A stretch of 64,000 nt of DNA from JAENVU01 sp038250905 (GCA_038250905.1 JBBSBV010000005.1:97573-161572); one strand, 5' to 3'. Shown: positions 17,135-26,311, counted from the stretch's first letter. Notes: generated by a model not told the origin, from the sequence alone. Program-made: numbers and translations.

Positions 17135-19186
17135 ATGCGCTCCATGCCCGAACCCGAACACCTCCTGAACCGCGAACTCTCGTGGCTGGCGTTCAACGCC
17201 CGGGTGCTCGAACTGGCCGAGAGCGCCGACCGGCCGCTCCTCGAACGGGCCAAGTTCCTCGCCATCTTCAGCTCGAACCTCGACGAGTTCGTCCAGGTCC
17301 GCGTCTCCGGGTTACAGGAGCAGGTGGTCGCGGGCATCCGCGGCACCTCACCCGACGGATTGCGACCGAATGCGCAGCTCGACGCCGTCCGGGACCAGAT
17401 CCGGGTGTTGGTCACCCGACAGGCCGCGTTGTTCACCCAGGAAATCGCGCCGGCACTCCAGGCCGAAGGCATCGTCTTCGCCCGCTGGGAAGAACTCGAT
17501 GACGCGGATCGCGAGTTCCTCGTCGAAGTGTTCCAGTCCCGGGTGTTCCCGGTGCTCACACCGCTCGCCGTCGACCCGGCCCATCCGTTCCCCTACATCT
17601 CCAACCTCTCGCTCAACCTTGCGGTCCACGTCGTCGACCCCGACACCGGCGAGCAACGGTTCGCGCGCGTGAAGGTTCCGCCCCTGCTTCCCCGATTCAT
17701 CAAGATGCCCGACGAGGTGCGGTTCGTGGCGCTCGAGCAGGTGATCGCCGCACATCTCGATCAGCTCTTCCCCGGGATGGAGATCGCCGCGCACTGCCCG
17801 TTCCGGGTCACCCGCGATGCCGACTTCGAACTCGACGACGAGAACGAAGATCTCCTCGAGGCGGTCGAGAGCGTGCTCAATCTACGGAAGCGGTCGGGCC
17901 ACGTGGTCCGGCTCGAGATCGACGCCACCATGGACGACGACATCCGCGCGCTCCTCGTACGCGAGCTGGAACTGACGCCGGCCGACGTCACCGTCATCGA
18001 TGCACCGCTCGACCTCGCCGGGCTCTGGGCCGTCTACGGCTTGGACCGCCCGGAACTCAAGGACGAGACGTGGATACCCCAGACCCAACCGGTCCTGTCG
18101 CGCCACGACGGTCCGCCCAACATCTTCCGGGTCCTCGAATCCACCGATGTGCTCGTGCACCATCCGTACGACTCGTTCGCCACCAGCGTGGCCGAGTTCG
18201 TCGATCAGGCGTCGCGCGACCCCGACGTGCTCGCCATCAAGCAGACGCTGTACCGCACCGGCGGACAGCAGAGCACGATCATCGATTCGCTCGTACGCGC
18301 CGCCGAGTCCGGCAAGCAGGTCGTGGCGCTGGTCGAGGTCAAGGCCCGATTCGACGAAGCGATCAACGTGGAACGCGCCCATGAGTTGGAAGAGGCGGGC
18401 GTCCACGTCGTGTACGGACTCGTCGGGCTCAAGACCCATACGAAGATCCTCCTGGTCGTGCGTAACGAGCGAGCCGGGATTCGGCGCTACTGCCATGTCG
18501 GGACCGGGAACTACAACTCCATCACCGCGAGCCTCTACGAGGACCTCGGGCTGCTCACGTCCGACCCGGAGATCGGCGAGGACCTCACCGAACTCTTTAA
18601 CTCCCTCACCGGGTACTCCCGACCGCGGCGCTACCGGCGCTTGCTCGTCGCCCCACAGGGTCTGCGCAGCGGAGTCCTCGACCGCATCAACGCCCAGGCC
18701 GCGCTCGGCGCGGACGGCCGCATCGTGATGAAGATGAACGCGCTGGTGGATCCCGAAGCCATCGACGCGCTCTACGCGGCCTCCGGCGCCGGCACCCCGA
18801 TCGACCTCCTCGTCCGGGGCATCTGCTGCCTCCGCCCCGGGATCCCCGGCCTGTCCGAGACGATCCGTGTCCGGTCGCTCCTCGGTCGTTTCCTCGAGCA
18901 CTCGAGGTTGTTCCGGTTCGGCGCGGATCCCGACCGGGCCGAATACCTCATCGGCTCGGCGGACGTGATGCCGCGGAACCTCAACCGTCGGGTCGAGGCC
19001 CTCGTTCCTGTGCGCGCGCCGGAGCTCCGACAACGGTTGGCCGAGATCCTCGACCTCGAACTCGCCGACGACACGCAGGTATGGGAACTCGACGGCGACG
19101 GGTGCTGGCACCGGGTGCCGACGACCGAAGGCATCGACGCCCATCGCATTCTCATGGAGAAGGCAATGGCCGGGTCGGCATCGTGA
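17135..19186 (+). CDS. ppk: Polyphosphate kinase (PPK1)
   Basis: This enzyme reversibly polymerises ATP gamma-phosphate into polyphosphate. The 683 residues carry the N-terminal LNRELSWLAFNARVLELA, a head domain, and the two phospholipase-D-like catalytic domains. The phosphohistidine lies in LKTHTKILLVVR, near HVGTGNYN, and the second conserved histidine in GRFLEHSR. The ATG at 17135 has GAGGGGGG seven bases upstream; a second ATG three codons later is an alternative. The stop overlaps the GTG of a SixA-type phosphatase. A single GTTCACC half-site lies about 195 bases upstream. Confidence 0.97.
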   Translation: MRSMPEPEHLLNRELSWLAFNARVLELAESADRPLLERAKFLAIFSSNLDEFVQVRVSGLQEQVVAGIRGTSPDGLRPNAQLDAVRDQIRVLVTRQAALFTQEIAPALQAEGIVFARWEELDDADREFLVEVFQSRVFPVLTPLAVDPAHPFPYISNLSLNLAVHVVDPDTGEQRFARVKVPPLLPRFIKMPDEVRFVALEQVIAAHLDQLFPGMEIAAHCPFRVTRDADFELDDENEDLLEAVESVLNLRKRSGHVVRLEIDATMDDDIRALLVRELELTPADVTVIDAPLDLAGLWAVYGLDRPELKDETWIPQTQPVLSRHDGPPNIFRVLESTDVLVHHPYDSFATSVAEFVDQASRDPDVLAIKQTLYRTGGQQSTIIDSLVRAAESGKQVVALVEVKARFDEAINVERAHELEEAGVHVVYGLVGLKTHTKILLVVRNERAGIRRYCHVGTGNYNSITASLYEDLGLLTSDPEIGEDLTELFNSLTGYSRPRRYRRLLVAPQGLRSGVLDRINAQAALGADGRIVMKMNALVDPEAIDALYAASGAGTPIDLLVRGICCLRPGIPGLSETIRVRSLLGRFLEHSRLFRFGADPDRAEYLIGSADVMPRNLNRRVEALVPVRAPELRQRLAEILDLELADDTQVWELDGDGCWHRVPTTEGIDAHRILMEKAMAGSAS

Positions 19187-19650
19187 GCAAGTCGAAACCG
19201 GTCATCTGTTACCTGCTCCGCCACGCCGACGCCGGGTCCCGCGGCATCGTGAACGACGCCGAGCGCGGCCTCTCGAAGAAGGGGCACGCCCAAGCCGACC
19301 GCATTTCGCATACCTACCGCGGGAGTCGAATCGCGGCGATCGCGAGCAGCCCCTACGTCCGCTGCCTCGACACGGTCGAACCCCTGAGCCGCGCGCTCGG
19401 TGTCGCCGTCGAGGTCGACGAACTTCTCGGTGAGGGTGCCGGACCCACGGCTGCGATCGCCCGCATCGAGCGGGCGACCCATTCCACGGTGCTCTGCTCC
19501 CATGGCGACGTGATCGGTGAGGTGATGAGCCTGCTCGAGCGCCGCGGGATCCCCCTGGACGACGACCGCCTCGCCAAGGGCAGCGCGTGGGAGATCACGG
19601 TGGATCACGGCACGATCCGATCGGCTCATTACGTCCCGCCACCGACGTGA
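19183..19650 (+). CDS. SixA-type phosphohistidine phosphatase
   Basis: This 155-residue histidine phosphatase family member has the catalytic LLRHADAG (His about 14), the SSPYVRCLDTVEPL segment that follows the second arginine, and the second catalytic histidine in VLCSHGDVI. It starts at GTG overlapping the ppk stop by four bases, so the two are translationally coupled. SixA removes phosphate from phosphohistidine; coupling to PPK1, which works through a phosphohistidine intermediate, suggests a role in polyphosphate metabolism, but that is inference. Confidence 0.85.
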   Translation: MSKSKPVICYLLRHADAGSRGIVNDAERGLSKKGHAQADRISHTYRGSRIAAIASSPYVRCLDTVEPLSRALGVAVEVDELLGEGAGPTAAIARIERATHSTVLCSHGDVIGEVMSLLERRGIPLDDDRLAKGSAWEITVDHGTIRSAHYVPPPT

Positions 19651-19774
19651 CGCTCAAGCGGGCGCGTCCGCCGGTCGACAACGCCTGACGACCACCGTCC
19701 CCGACGAAGCCGAGTCAGGTTTCGTGCCAACCCGTACACTGCGATCGACGTATTCACCGATCCAGGAGCAAGCC

Positions 19775-20239
19775 TTGAGTGTCGAGATCGGGCAGACCGC
19801 CCCAGAGTTCACCCTGAAGGACCAGGCCGGCAACGACGTCAGCCTGTCCGATTACCAGGGCAAGCAACCGGTGGTCCTGGTCTTCTACCCGTTCACCTTC
19901 ACCGGCGTCTGCCAGGGCGAACTCTGCGAGATCCGTGACGATCCCTCGGCCTTCGACCACGCCGGGGCGGCCGTGCTCGCCGTCAGTTGCGACACCCGCC
20001 ACGCGCAGGCACAGTGGGCCGAGCAACAGGGGTTCACGTTCCCGATCCTCTCGGACTTCTGGCCGCACGGCGAAACCGCCAAGGCCTACGGGGTGTTCAA
20101 CGAGCAGCTCGGCTGCGCGAACCGGGGAACGTTCGTCATCGATCGCGACGGCAAGGTCGCCGCGAAGTTCGAATCGGCCGGTCTCGCGTCGCCTCGCGCG
20201 CGCGCGGACTACGAAGCAGCATTGGCGAAGGTGACATGA
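19775..20239 (+). CDS. AhpE-like peroxiredoxin
   Basis: This thiol peroxidase of the AhpE/BCP group has 154 residues. The active-site stretch is FYPFTFTGVCQGELC with the peroxidatic cysteine at about 46 in the PxxxTxxC motif and another cysteine five residues later. A TTG start is chosen because CAGGAG lies seven bases upstream and the protein then begins SVEIGQTAPEFTL as in the family; an upstream ATG would add about 17 unusual residues. Its stop overlaps the next start (ATGA). Confidence 0.9.
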   Translation: MSVEIGQTAPEFTLKDQAGNDVSLSDYQGKQPVVLVFYPFTFTGVCQGELCEIRDDPSAFDHAGAAVLAVSCDTRHAQAQWAEQQGFTFPILSDFWPHGETAKAYGVFNEQLGCANRGTFVIDRDGKVAAKFESAGLASPRARADYEAALAKVT

Positions 20240-20601
20240 AGTTCTCCGACATGATGGGTAAGGGCGCCAAGACCGCCGACGACGCCGAAACGGCCCTTCC
20301 GCCCGCGCAGGTCAAGGCGCCTCCGGTTCCCGAAGCCCCGATCCGGTTCACGCCGGCACCGGGTCCCGCCGAACCCGTCGCCGAGGCACCGGTCGCCGTG
20401 ACTCCGACGGTTCCCGCAGCCGTCGAGCCCGCGCCCGAATCCGCCCTCGTCGAACCGGGCGCGACCCAGGCCCAGCCGGCCATCCTCGACGTCATGCACG
20501 AACTCGCGCCCCGCCGCGCCGAGGCCAGTGACCAGGAGCTCGAAGCATCGGCGTGGCTCGACGGTCTCACCCAGATCGACGACGACCTGCTGCCTGGCTG
20601 A
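20236..20601 (+). CDS. Uncharacterised Pro/Ala-rich protein
   Basis: The 121-residue product begins MKFSDMMGKGAK, has a long disordered Pro/Ala/Glu middle (about 20-80) and an acidic, more ordered C-terminus (ILDVMHELAPRRAEASDQELEASAWLDGL). No domain is recognised. The ATG overlaps the peroxiredoxin stop by four bases, so the two are coupled. It ends 8 bases from the convergent response regulator gene. Confidence 0.7.
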   Translation: MKFSDMMGKGAKTADDAETALPPAQVKAPPVPEAPIRFTPAPGPAEPVAEAPVAVTPTVPAAVEPAPESALVEPGATQAQPAILDVMHELAPRRAEASDQELEASAWLDGLTQIDDDLLPG

Positions 20602-20609
20602 GCCGGTCG

Positions 20610-21311
20610 CTAGACCCGCTCGTAGCGGTACCCAACTCCGCGCACCGTGACGATGCGGGTCGGCAGCGACGGATCATCCTCGACTTTGGCCCGCAACCGT
20701 TTGATGTGCACGTCGAGGGTCTTGGTGTCGCCGAAGTAGTTCGGACCCCACACCCGGTCGATGAGCACGTCCCGGGTGAGGACCCGCCCCGCGTTGAACA
20801 TGAGGAGTTCGAGCAACTCGAACTCCTTGAGGGGCAGCGCCACGAGTTCCCCCTTGAGCGTCACCTCGTGGCGACCCAGATCGACCGACAGGTCGCCCAC
20901 CGTCACGAAATCGTCACGATCCTCCTCGACGACCAGATCCGCCGGACCGCGCCGCAACACCGCGCGGGACCGGGCCACCAGCTCGCGGAGTCGGAACGGC
21001 TTCGCGACGTAGTCGTCGGCCCCGACCTCGAGCCCGACCACGGCGTCGATCTCCGATGCTCGCGCCGTGACCATGATGATCGGGACCCGCGACTTGGCGC
21101 GGATCTGGCGGCACACGTCGATGCCCGAGACCCGCGGCAACATCACGTCGAGCAGGATCAACGCCGGTCGGCAGGCTTCGAACTTCTCGAGGGCCTCCAC
21201 GCCGTCGGCCGCGGTCTCGACGAGGAATCCTTCGGCCGTCAGCGCCACCGAGAGCGCGTCGCGATACGAGGCCTCGTCGTCGACGACGAGGACGAGCGGT
21301 GGATCGGTCAT
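20610..21311 (-). CDS. PhoB/RegX3-like response regulator
   Basis: This OmpR-family regulator of 233 residues has a receiver domain (VVDDEASYRDAL, phospho-acceptor aspartate in LILLDVMLPRVSG, switch lysine in DYVAKPF) and a C-terminal winged helix (VWGPNYFGDTKTLDVHIKRLRAKVEDDP). It is the natural partner of the kinase overlapping it by four bases. Position at the end of a pstSCAB string and PHO-box-like repeats upstream of both pst systems indicate a phosphate-starvation regulator, equivalent to RegX3. Confidence 0.93.
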   Translation of the reverse strand: MTDPPLVLVVDDEASYRDALSVALTAEGFLVETAADGVEALEKFEACRPALILLDVMLPRVSGIDVCRQIRAKSRVPIIMVTARASEIDAVVGLEVGADDYVAKPFRLRELVARSRAVLRRGPADLVVEEDRDDFVTVGDLSVDLGRHEVTLKGELVALPLKEFELLELLMFNAGRVLTRDVLIDRVWGPNYFGDTKTLDVHIKRLRAKVEDDPSLPTRIVTVRGVGYRYERV

Positions 21312-22393
21312 GCGGAATCCTCGACGAAGAGCGGGCTCACGCTGCCCACGATGGGAATACGGAGCTGGAACACGGACCCTTCACCTTCGCTGGAGTCGAC
21401 CGTGACGTCTCCGTGGTGCGCGTGGGCCACGTTGCGAACGATCGCCAGTCCCAGCCCGGTCCCGCCCGTGGTGCGACTGCGAGCACGGTCCACCCGGTAG
21501 AACCGTTCGAAGATCCGGTCGAGGTCGCGAGACGGAATACCGACGCCTTGATCGGACACCTCGAACGTGATCCAGCCGTCCGCGAGTTGCGCGGAGAGCG
21601 AGATCTCGGTTCCGGGTTCGGAGTACTTGATCGCATTGTCCAGCAGGTTCGCAATCGCGCTCACGACCTGACGACGGTCGCACGTGATGACCGCCTCGCA
21701 GTCACGCACGATGAGCTGATGGCCCGATGTCTCGGCCGCGCCGGCGACACGTTCGACGGCGGACCGCACCAGTTCGGGAACCGAGACGCTGCCGCGGAAG
21801 GTCGCCTGCGACTCGATCGAACCGAGATCGATCAGGTCGTCGACGATCGCCCCGACCCGCGTCGCCTCGTCGGCGATCCGCTCGGCGAACTGACGAGCCA
21901 CGACCGGGTCCTCGATGGACGCCAACGTCTCGGCCAGCACTGCGAGTGCCCCGACCGGCGTCTTCAGTTCGTGACTCACGTTGGCCACGAAGTCCCGCCG
22001 CACCGTCTCGATGCGACGCGCCTCGGTCACGTCGCGCACCAGGCCGACGGCGCCGATCCGGCGGCCTTCGGCCACGAGCGGCCTCGCGGTCATCCAGAAC
22101 ACCTCTGCCGGCGGACCGTACAGCTGGAGCTCACGCGAGCACTCTTCGCCCGACCGCGCGCGGTCGAGCAGCTCGTGGAGCGCGTCGCTCGCGAGTGCGT
22201 CCGCGTGCCGCGCATCGTTGAAACGATCGGCCGCATTGTTGCGGAGCACCGCTTCGCCGGCCGCGTCGACGACGACCACGGCATCGCCGACCGCATCGAG
22301 TGCGGCCGCCAGCCGCCGTCGATCGAGATCGTCAGAGTCGGTGGGTGCCGCACGCCGATCATCCGGAACGAATGCTCGACGACGCCCGTTCAT
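21308..22393 (-). CDS. PhoR/SenX3-like histidine kinase without membrane segment
   Basis: The 361-residue kinase has a PAS-like domain (about 25-125), HisKA (VSHELKTPVGAL) and an HATPase domain (NLLDNAIKY, DQGVGIP, GGTGLGLAIV). Unlike SenX3 or PhoR it shows no hydrophobic membrane segment at all, so it is predicted to be cytosolic, perhaps docking on PstB/PhoU. The ATG (22391-22393) is preceded by AGAGGG. It lies 19 bases after pstB and its stop overlaps the response-regulator start. Confidence 0.9.
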   Translation of the reverse strand: MNGRRRAFVPDDRRAAPTDSDDLDRRRLAAALDAVGDAVVVVDAAGEAVLRNNAADRFNDARHADALASDALHELLDRARSGEECSRELQLYGPPAEVFWMTARPLVAEGRRIGAVGLVRDVTEARRIETVRRDFVANVSHELKTPVGALAVLAETLASIEDPVVARQFAERIADEATRVGAIVDDLIDLGSIESQATFRGSVSVPELVRSAVERVAGAAETSGHQLIVRDCEAVITCDRRQVVSAIANLLDNAIKYSEPGTEISLSAQLADGWITFEVSDQGVGIPSRDLDRIFERFYRVDRARSRTTGGTGLGLAIVRNVAHAHHGDVTVDSSEGEGSVFQLRIPIVGSVSPLFVEDSA

Positions 22394-22416
22394 CGGATGC
22401 CCTCTTGGTCCTTCAT
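22390..22416 (-). other. Eight-codon open frame bridging pstB and the kinase gene
   Basis: An ATG overlapping the pstB stop (ATGA) opens a frame reading MKDQEGIR and ending in a TGA that overlaps the kinase ATG (ATGA again). The AGAGGG ribosome-site sequence for the kinase lies inside it. It could let ribosomes pass from pstB to the kinase, or may be fortuitous. Confidence 0.3.
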
Positions 22417-23279
22417 CCGAACCGGCCGGTGATGTAACCCTCGGTCCGGGGGTCGGCCGGACTCGTGAAGATCGTGTTGGTCCGGTCGAACTCGACGAGC
22501 CGCCCCGTCCGGCCGCCGCGATCGTCGACGTCGGTCGTGAAGAACGCGGTGCGGTCCGACACGCGAGCGGCCTGCTGCATGTTGTGGGTCACGATCACGA
22601 TCGTGTACTCGTTCTTCAACGACACCATGAGGTCCTCGATGCGCGACGTCGCGATCGGGTCCAACGCGGAACAGGGCTCGTCCATCAGGATCACCTCGGG
22701 CGAGACCGCGAGCGCCCGTGCGATGCACAGTCGCTGCTGCTGACCACCCGACAGGGCGAACGCACTCTTCTTGAGCTTGTCCTTCACCTCGTCCCAGAGC
22801 GCCGCCTGGGTCAGCGCCCGCTCGACGAGTTCGCCGAGGTCACCTTTGAACTTGTTGATCCGAGGTCCGTACGCGACGTTGTCGTAGATGGACTTGGGAA
22901 ACGGGTTCGGCCGCTGGACCACCATCCCGATCCGGCGCCGCACCTCCGCCGCGTCGACCTTCGGGCCGTACACGTCCTCGCCGTGGTAGTTGATCTGGCC
23001 GCTCACCTTGGCGCCGGGAATGAAGTCGTTCATGCGGTTGAGGCAACGGAGGAACGTGCTCTTGCCACACCCGGACGGCCCGATGATCGCGGTGATCTCC
23101 TGCGAGGCGATATCGAGCGTCACGCCGTCCACGGCGCGCTGACTGCCGTAGTCGACGGCCGCACCCCGCACTTCGAACACGTACTCCGCGGCATCGTCTT
23201 CGGGAACCGCTGCGGCATCAGTCACCGGGGCAACGTTAGTGGGCGTCATGAAGATCTCGTCCAAGGTGAGGTCGGTCAT
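22413..23279 (-). CDS. pstB: Phosphate ABC transporter ATP-binding protein PstB (system 2)
   Basis: This Pst ATPase has 288 residues. It has Walker A GPSGCGKST, Q-loop VQRPNPFPKSIYDNVAYG, signature LSGGQQQRL, Walker B ILMDEPCSALDP and THNMQQ. The Q-loop segment NPFPKSIYDNVAYGPR is the classical PstB form, unlike the paralogue at 2787-3674, which reads NPFPTMTIEENV. The N-terminal extension of about 35 residues may come from an upstream start; the chosen ATG overlaps the pstA stop by four bases. Confidence 0.96.
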   Translation of the reverse strand: MTDLTLDEIFMTPTNVAPVTDAAAVPEDDAAEYVFEVRGAAVDYGSQRAVDGVTLDIASQEITAIIGPSGCGKSTFLRCLNRMNDFIPGAKVSGQINYHGEDVYGPKVDAAEVRRRIGMVVQRPNPFPKSIYDNVAYGPRINKFKGDLGELVERALTQAALWDEVKDKLKKSAFALSGGQQQRLCIARALAVSPEVILMDEPCSALDPIATSRIEDLMVSLKNEYTIVIVTHNMQQAARVSDRTAFFTTDVDDRGGRTGRLVEFDRTNTIFTSPADPRTEGYITGRFG

Positions 23280-24172
23280 TGGTGGTGCTTTCGTCCGAGG
23301 ATCGTCGAGACGACCCGAGAGAGAATGGTGAAGACGAACACGATCCCGATCAGCGTCAGGGCCGCGCCCCAGGCTCGGGCCTGCGGGCCGGGAAAGACCT
23401 GGCTGGCGTTCTTGAAGATCTGGAGCGGCAGCGCCGTGTTGTCGCCGTGGAACAGGTCCGTATTCGTGTCGTAGACCAACCCGATCGTGAAGAGCAACGG
23501 CGCGGTCTCCCCCGCCGCCCGGGCGACGGCGAGCAGCGCACCGCTGATGATCCCCGGTGCCGCCGCGGGCAGGACGACCCGAACGATCGTTCCGGCCTTG
23601 CGCCCACCGAGGGCGTAAGCGGACTCGCGCAGCTCACGGGGGACCAGGCGCAACATCTCTTCGCTGGTGCGGATCACCACCGGCAGCATCAGGCATCCGA
23701 GCGCGAGGGCGCCGGCGAAGGCCGAGAACCCGAAGGTCAACACCCAGATCGTCGCCACGAACAGCCCCATCACGATGGACGGCACGCCCGTCATCACTTC
23801 GGCGAAGAACCGGATGACCCGGCCGTAGTTCGTGGAACTCGCGTACTCGTTGAGATAGACCCCGCCGAGCACGCCGAGCGGAACTGCCATCGCGGTCGCG
23901 GCCGCCGTGATGATGAGGGTGCCGATGATGGCGGGTCCCATCCCGACGTCGGTGGAGCGGGTCAGGATCGGGATGGAGTTGGTGAACCACCCCGAGGTCG
24001 TCACGACGTCCCAGCCGCGGCTCACCACGTAGCTGATGATGAGTACGAGGGGAACCATGGCGACCACCAGCGAGAGCCCCATCGCCACCGTCAGCGCGCC
24101 GCTCTTGATCCGGCGCCACGGCGAGGCCGAGCTTCCGGTGATGGAGCGAGGAGCGAGATCGATCGTGGTCAT
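23276..24172 (-). CDS. pstA: Phosphate ABC transporter permease PstA (system 2)
   Basis: This permease subunit has 298 residues and six membrane helices. Family landmarks are FFAEVMTGVPSIVMGLF, the EAA loop SAYALGGRKAGTIVRVVLPAAAPG and ARAAGETAPLLFTIG. Its ATG overlaps the pstC stop and its stop overlaps the pstB start, four bases each, so translation is coupled along the string. Confidence 0.95.
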   Translation of the reverse strand: MTTIDLAPRSITGSSASPWRRIKSGALTVAMGLSLVVAMVPLVLIISYVVSRGWDVVTTSGWFTNSIPILTRSTDVGMGPAIIGTLIITAAATAMAVPLGVLGGVYLNEYASSTNYGRVIRFFAEVMTGVPSIVMGLFVATIWVLTFGFSAFAGALALGCLMLPVVIRTSEEMLRLVPRELRESAYALGGRKAGTIVRVVLPAAAPGIISGALLAVARAAGETAPLLFTIGLVYDTNTDLFHGDNTALPLQIFKNASQVFPGPQARAWGAALTLIGIVFVFTILSRVVSTILGRKHHQ

Positions 24173-25143
24173 GCTTCACCCGCCACGCGCCGCTCGACCC
24201 GAGCGACGTAGGTCCGGGCGACGATGCCGACCACGAAGGTCAACACGAAGACCACCACACCCATGCCGATCAGGGCCGATTTCCAATCTCCCTGCGCCTC
24301 GCCGAAGTCGTTGGCGATGACGGCCGCGAGCGAATAGCCCGACGAGAAGAGCCGGCCGCTGATGTGCGGGCTGGCGCCGATGACCAGGGCGACCGCGATG
24401 GTCTCCCCGAGTGCGCGCCCGAGGCCGATGAGGATCCCGGCCACGAGACCGCTGCGGCTGTGGGGGAACACCGACGCGCGGATCATCTCCCATCGCGTTG
24501 CGCCCAGCGCGTGCGCGGCATCCTTGGCCGACTGAGGCACCGTGGCGAACGTCTCGCGGGCGATCGACGTCACGATCGGCGTGATCATGATGGCGAGAAT
24601 GAGTCCGGCGGTCATGAAGGACCGGCCGCTGATCGGAGCACCGTCGAACAGCGTTCCGAGTCCCGGCACGCCGCTGAAGAGGTCGTGCCAGTTCTGATAG
24701 AAGCCGGTGAGCGCGGGGGCGAGCACGAGGACTCCCCAGAGTCCGTACACCACCGACGGCACGGCGGCGAGCAGGTCGACCAGATAGACGATGGGCTTGC
24801 GCAACCACTGCGGCGCGACCTCGGTGGTGAAGAGCGCGATGCCGACACTCACGGGCACCGCGAGCACCAGCGCGATGAGTGAGCTCACCACCGTCCCGTA
24901 GGTGAAGGCCAGGGTGCCGAACGCAGCCTTCGAGGGGTCCCAGAGGTCGCTCGTGACGTAGTCGAGTCCGGTCGACCGCAGCACTGGGAGCGAGGCCTGC
25001 AAGAGGGTGTACGCGATGAGCGCCAGGATGATCAGGACGAGCGCCCCCGCCAGGAAGACGACGGTGCGGAAGACACGGTCCGTCGTCCGACCGGGCGGTC
25101 GGTCCGGTCCGGCGAGTGGGGTGGGATCGAGTGTGGTTGTCAC
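24169..25143 (-). CDS. pstC: Phosphate ABC transporter permease PstC (system 2)
   Basis: This permease subunit has 324 residues and six helices after a hydrophilic start. It carries VDLLAAVPSVVYGLWGVLVL, the EAA loop DAAHALGATRWEMIRASVFPHSRSG and GRALGETIAVALVIG. It follows the pstS gene after a 76-base gap that contains a long hairpin. Order pstS-pstC-pstA-pstB is the common bacterial arrangement. Confidence 0.95.
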   Translation of the reverse strand: MTTTLDPTPLAGPDRPPGRTTDRVFRTVVFLAGALVLIILALIAYTLLQASLPVLRSTGLDYVTSDLWDPSKAAFGTLAFTYGTVVSSLIALVLAVPVSVGIALFTTEVAPQWLRKPIVYLVDLLAAVPSVVYGLWGVLVLAPALTGFYQNWHDLFSGVPGLGTLFDGAPISGRSFMTAGLILAIMITPIVTSIARETFATVPQSAKDAAHALGATRWEMIRASVFPHSRSGLVAGILIGLGRALGETIAVALVIGASPHISGRLFSSGYSLAAVIANDFGEAQGDWKSALIGMGVVVFVLTFVVGIVARTYVARVERRVAGEA

Positions 25144-25161
25144 GGCATCATGATGGCCGAA

Positions 25162-25195
25162 GGGGTGGTACGGACGGAACCGTCCGCACCACCCC
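25162..25195 (-). promoter_or_regulatory. 16-bp hairpin between pstS and pstC
   Basis: Two 16-base arms at 25162-25177 and 25180-25195 pair with one mismatch around a two-base loop. The hairpin lies between the pstS stop and the pstC start. Such structures often act as a partial terminator or as a 3-prime stabiliser that raises the amount of binding protein over permease. Confidence 0.6.
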
Positions 25196-25219
25196 GTTCC
25201 AGCCGAGTGAGGTCAACCG

Positions 25220-26311
25220 TCAGGCGCCGATTTTTGCGATTTGCGCCTTGGCCTTGGTCAGGATCGAGTCCGGCAACCCTGCGAAATCGACGCTCTTGGC
25301 GGACTGCTGTCCGTCGCCGAGCATGTATCCCAGGAACGCCTTGAGCGCCGCCCGCACTGCGGGGTCGGGCTGTGAGGCGTAGACCATCACGAACGTCGGC
25401 GAGGTGATCGGGTACGCCGCCGCACCGGCCGCGTTGAGCGGGTTGTAGGTGAGATCGGCCGCCACCGTGGCACCGGCAAGGGCAGCAGTTGCGCTTTCCA
25501 GGCTCGGAGCCACGTACTTGCCGCCGGCGTTCTTGATCGAGGCGAACACCAATCCCGCCGCCTTGGCGTCGGAGTAGTCGACGTAGCCGATCGCACCGTT
25601 GGTGTCGTGCACGATCTGGGCCACACCGGAGTTGGCGTTGCCGGCCTGCTGGCCACTCGGCCAGGCCACCGTCTTGTCGGTACCGAGCGTCCACGCCGTC
25701 GGGGCCGCCAACGTGAGGTACTTGGTGAAGTTCGCGGTCGTGCCGGACGGCTCGGCGCGGTGAGCAACCGTGATGCCGGTCGAGGGCAACGAGGCGCTCG
25801 GGTTGTCGGCCTTGATCGCCGCGTCGTCCCAGGTCTTGATCTGGCCCTCGAAGATCTTCGCGATGGTGTCAGCGGAGAGCTTCAGGTCCTTGACCGCCGA
25901 CAGGTTGTACGAGATCGTGATCGGCGCGGCCACCGTCGGGAAGTACAGGAACGGGCCTTTGTACTTCGCGACATCTTCCGGCTTGACCAGGCTGTCGGTA
26001 CCGATCCACTGCTTGAGGCCACCCTGAAGGTCGGTCTGACCCTGGCCCGAGCCACCACCGGCGTAGGTGATGGTCACCGAGGGCTGCTGCGCCGTGAACT
26101 CCTGGATCACGGTTTCGTCGAAGGCCTGCTGAAACGTGGACCCGGACCCGTTGAGCGTCGTGGCCGCGAGCTTCGCAGCCGGCGCCGTCGTCGACGATGA
26201 TCCATTCCCACTTCCTTTGTTCGTTGAGCTCGAGCTTGAGCCGCACGCAGTGGCCACGAGGCCGAGCGTGAGCACGAGCGGGACCAGCATCCGCGCGCGT
26301 GAACCTTGCAT
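25220..26311 (-). CDS. pstS: Phosphate-binding lipoprotein PstS (system 2)
   Basis: This is a 363-residue phosphate-binding lipoprotein. The signal ends in LVATAC with the lipidated cysteine at 23, followed by a Ser-rich linker. The core has LNGSGSTFQQAFDETVIQEF, YAGGGSGQGQTDL, PITISYNL, KIFEGQIKTWDDAAI and RAEPSGTTANFTKYL, all classical PstS ligand-site segments. The ATG was chosen for the CAGGAGC ribosome site 7 bases upstream. Two PHO-box-like blocks lie upstream, and the pstCAB, kinase and regulator genes follow. Confidence 0.96.
   Translation of the reverse strand: MQGSRARMLVPLVLTLGLVATACGSSSSSTNKGSGNGSSSTTAPAAKLAATTLNGSGSTFQQAFDETVIQEFTAQQPSVTITYAGGGSGQGQTDLQGGLKQWIGTDSLVKPEDVAKYKGPFLYFPTVAAPITISYNLSAVKDLKLSADTIAKIFEGQIKTWDDAAIKADNPSASLPSTGITVAHRAEPSGTTANFTKYLTLAAPTAWTLGTDKTVAWPSGQQAGNANSGVAQIVHDTNGAIGYVDYSDAKAAGLVFASIKNAGGKYVAPSLESATAALAGATVAADLTYNPLNAAGAAAYPITSPTFVMVYASQPDPAVRAALKAFLGYMLGDGQQSAKSVDFAGLPDSILTKAKAQIAKIGA

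Noticed and set aside
18061..18090. Fifth operator-like ATACCCC in ppk
   Set aside because: The left half occurs (gatacccc) but no GGTAT follows at the right distance and it is inside coding sequence.
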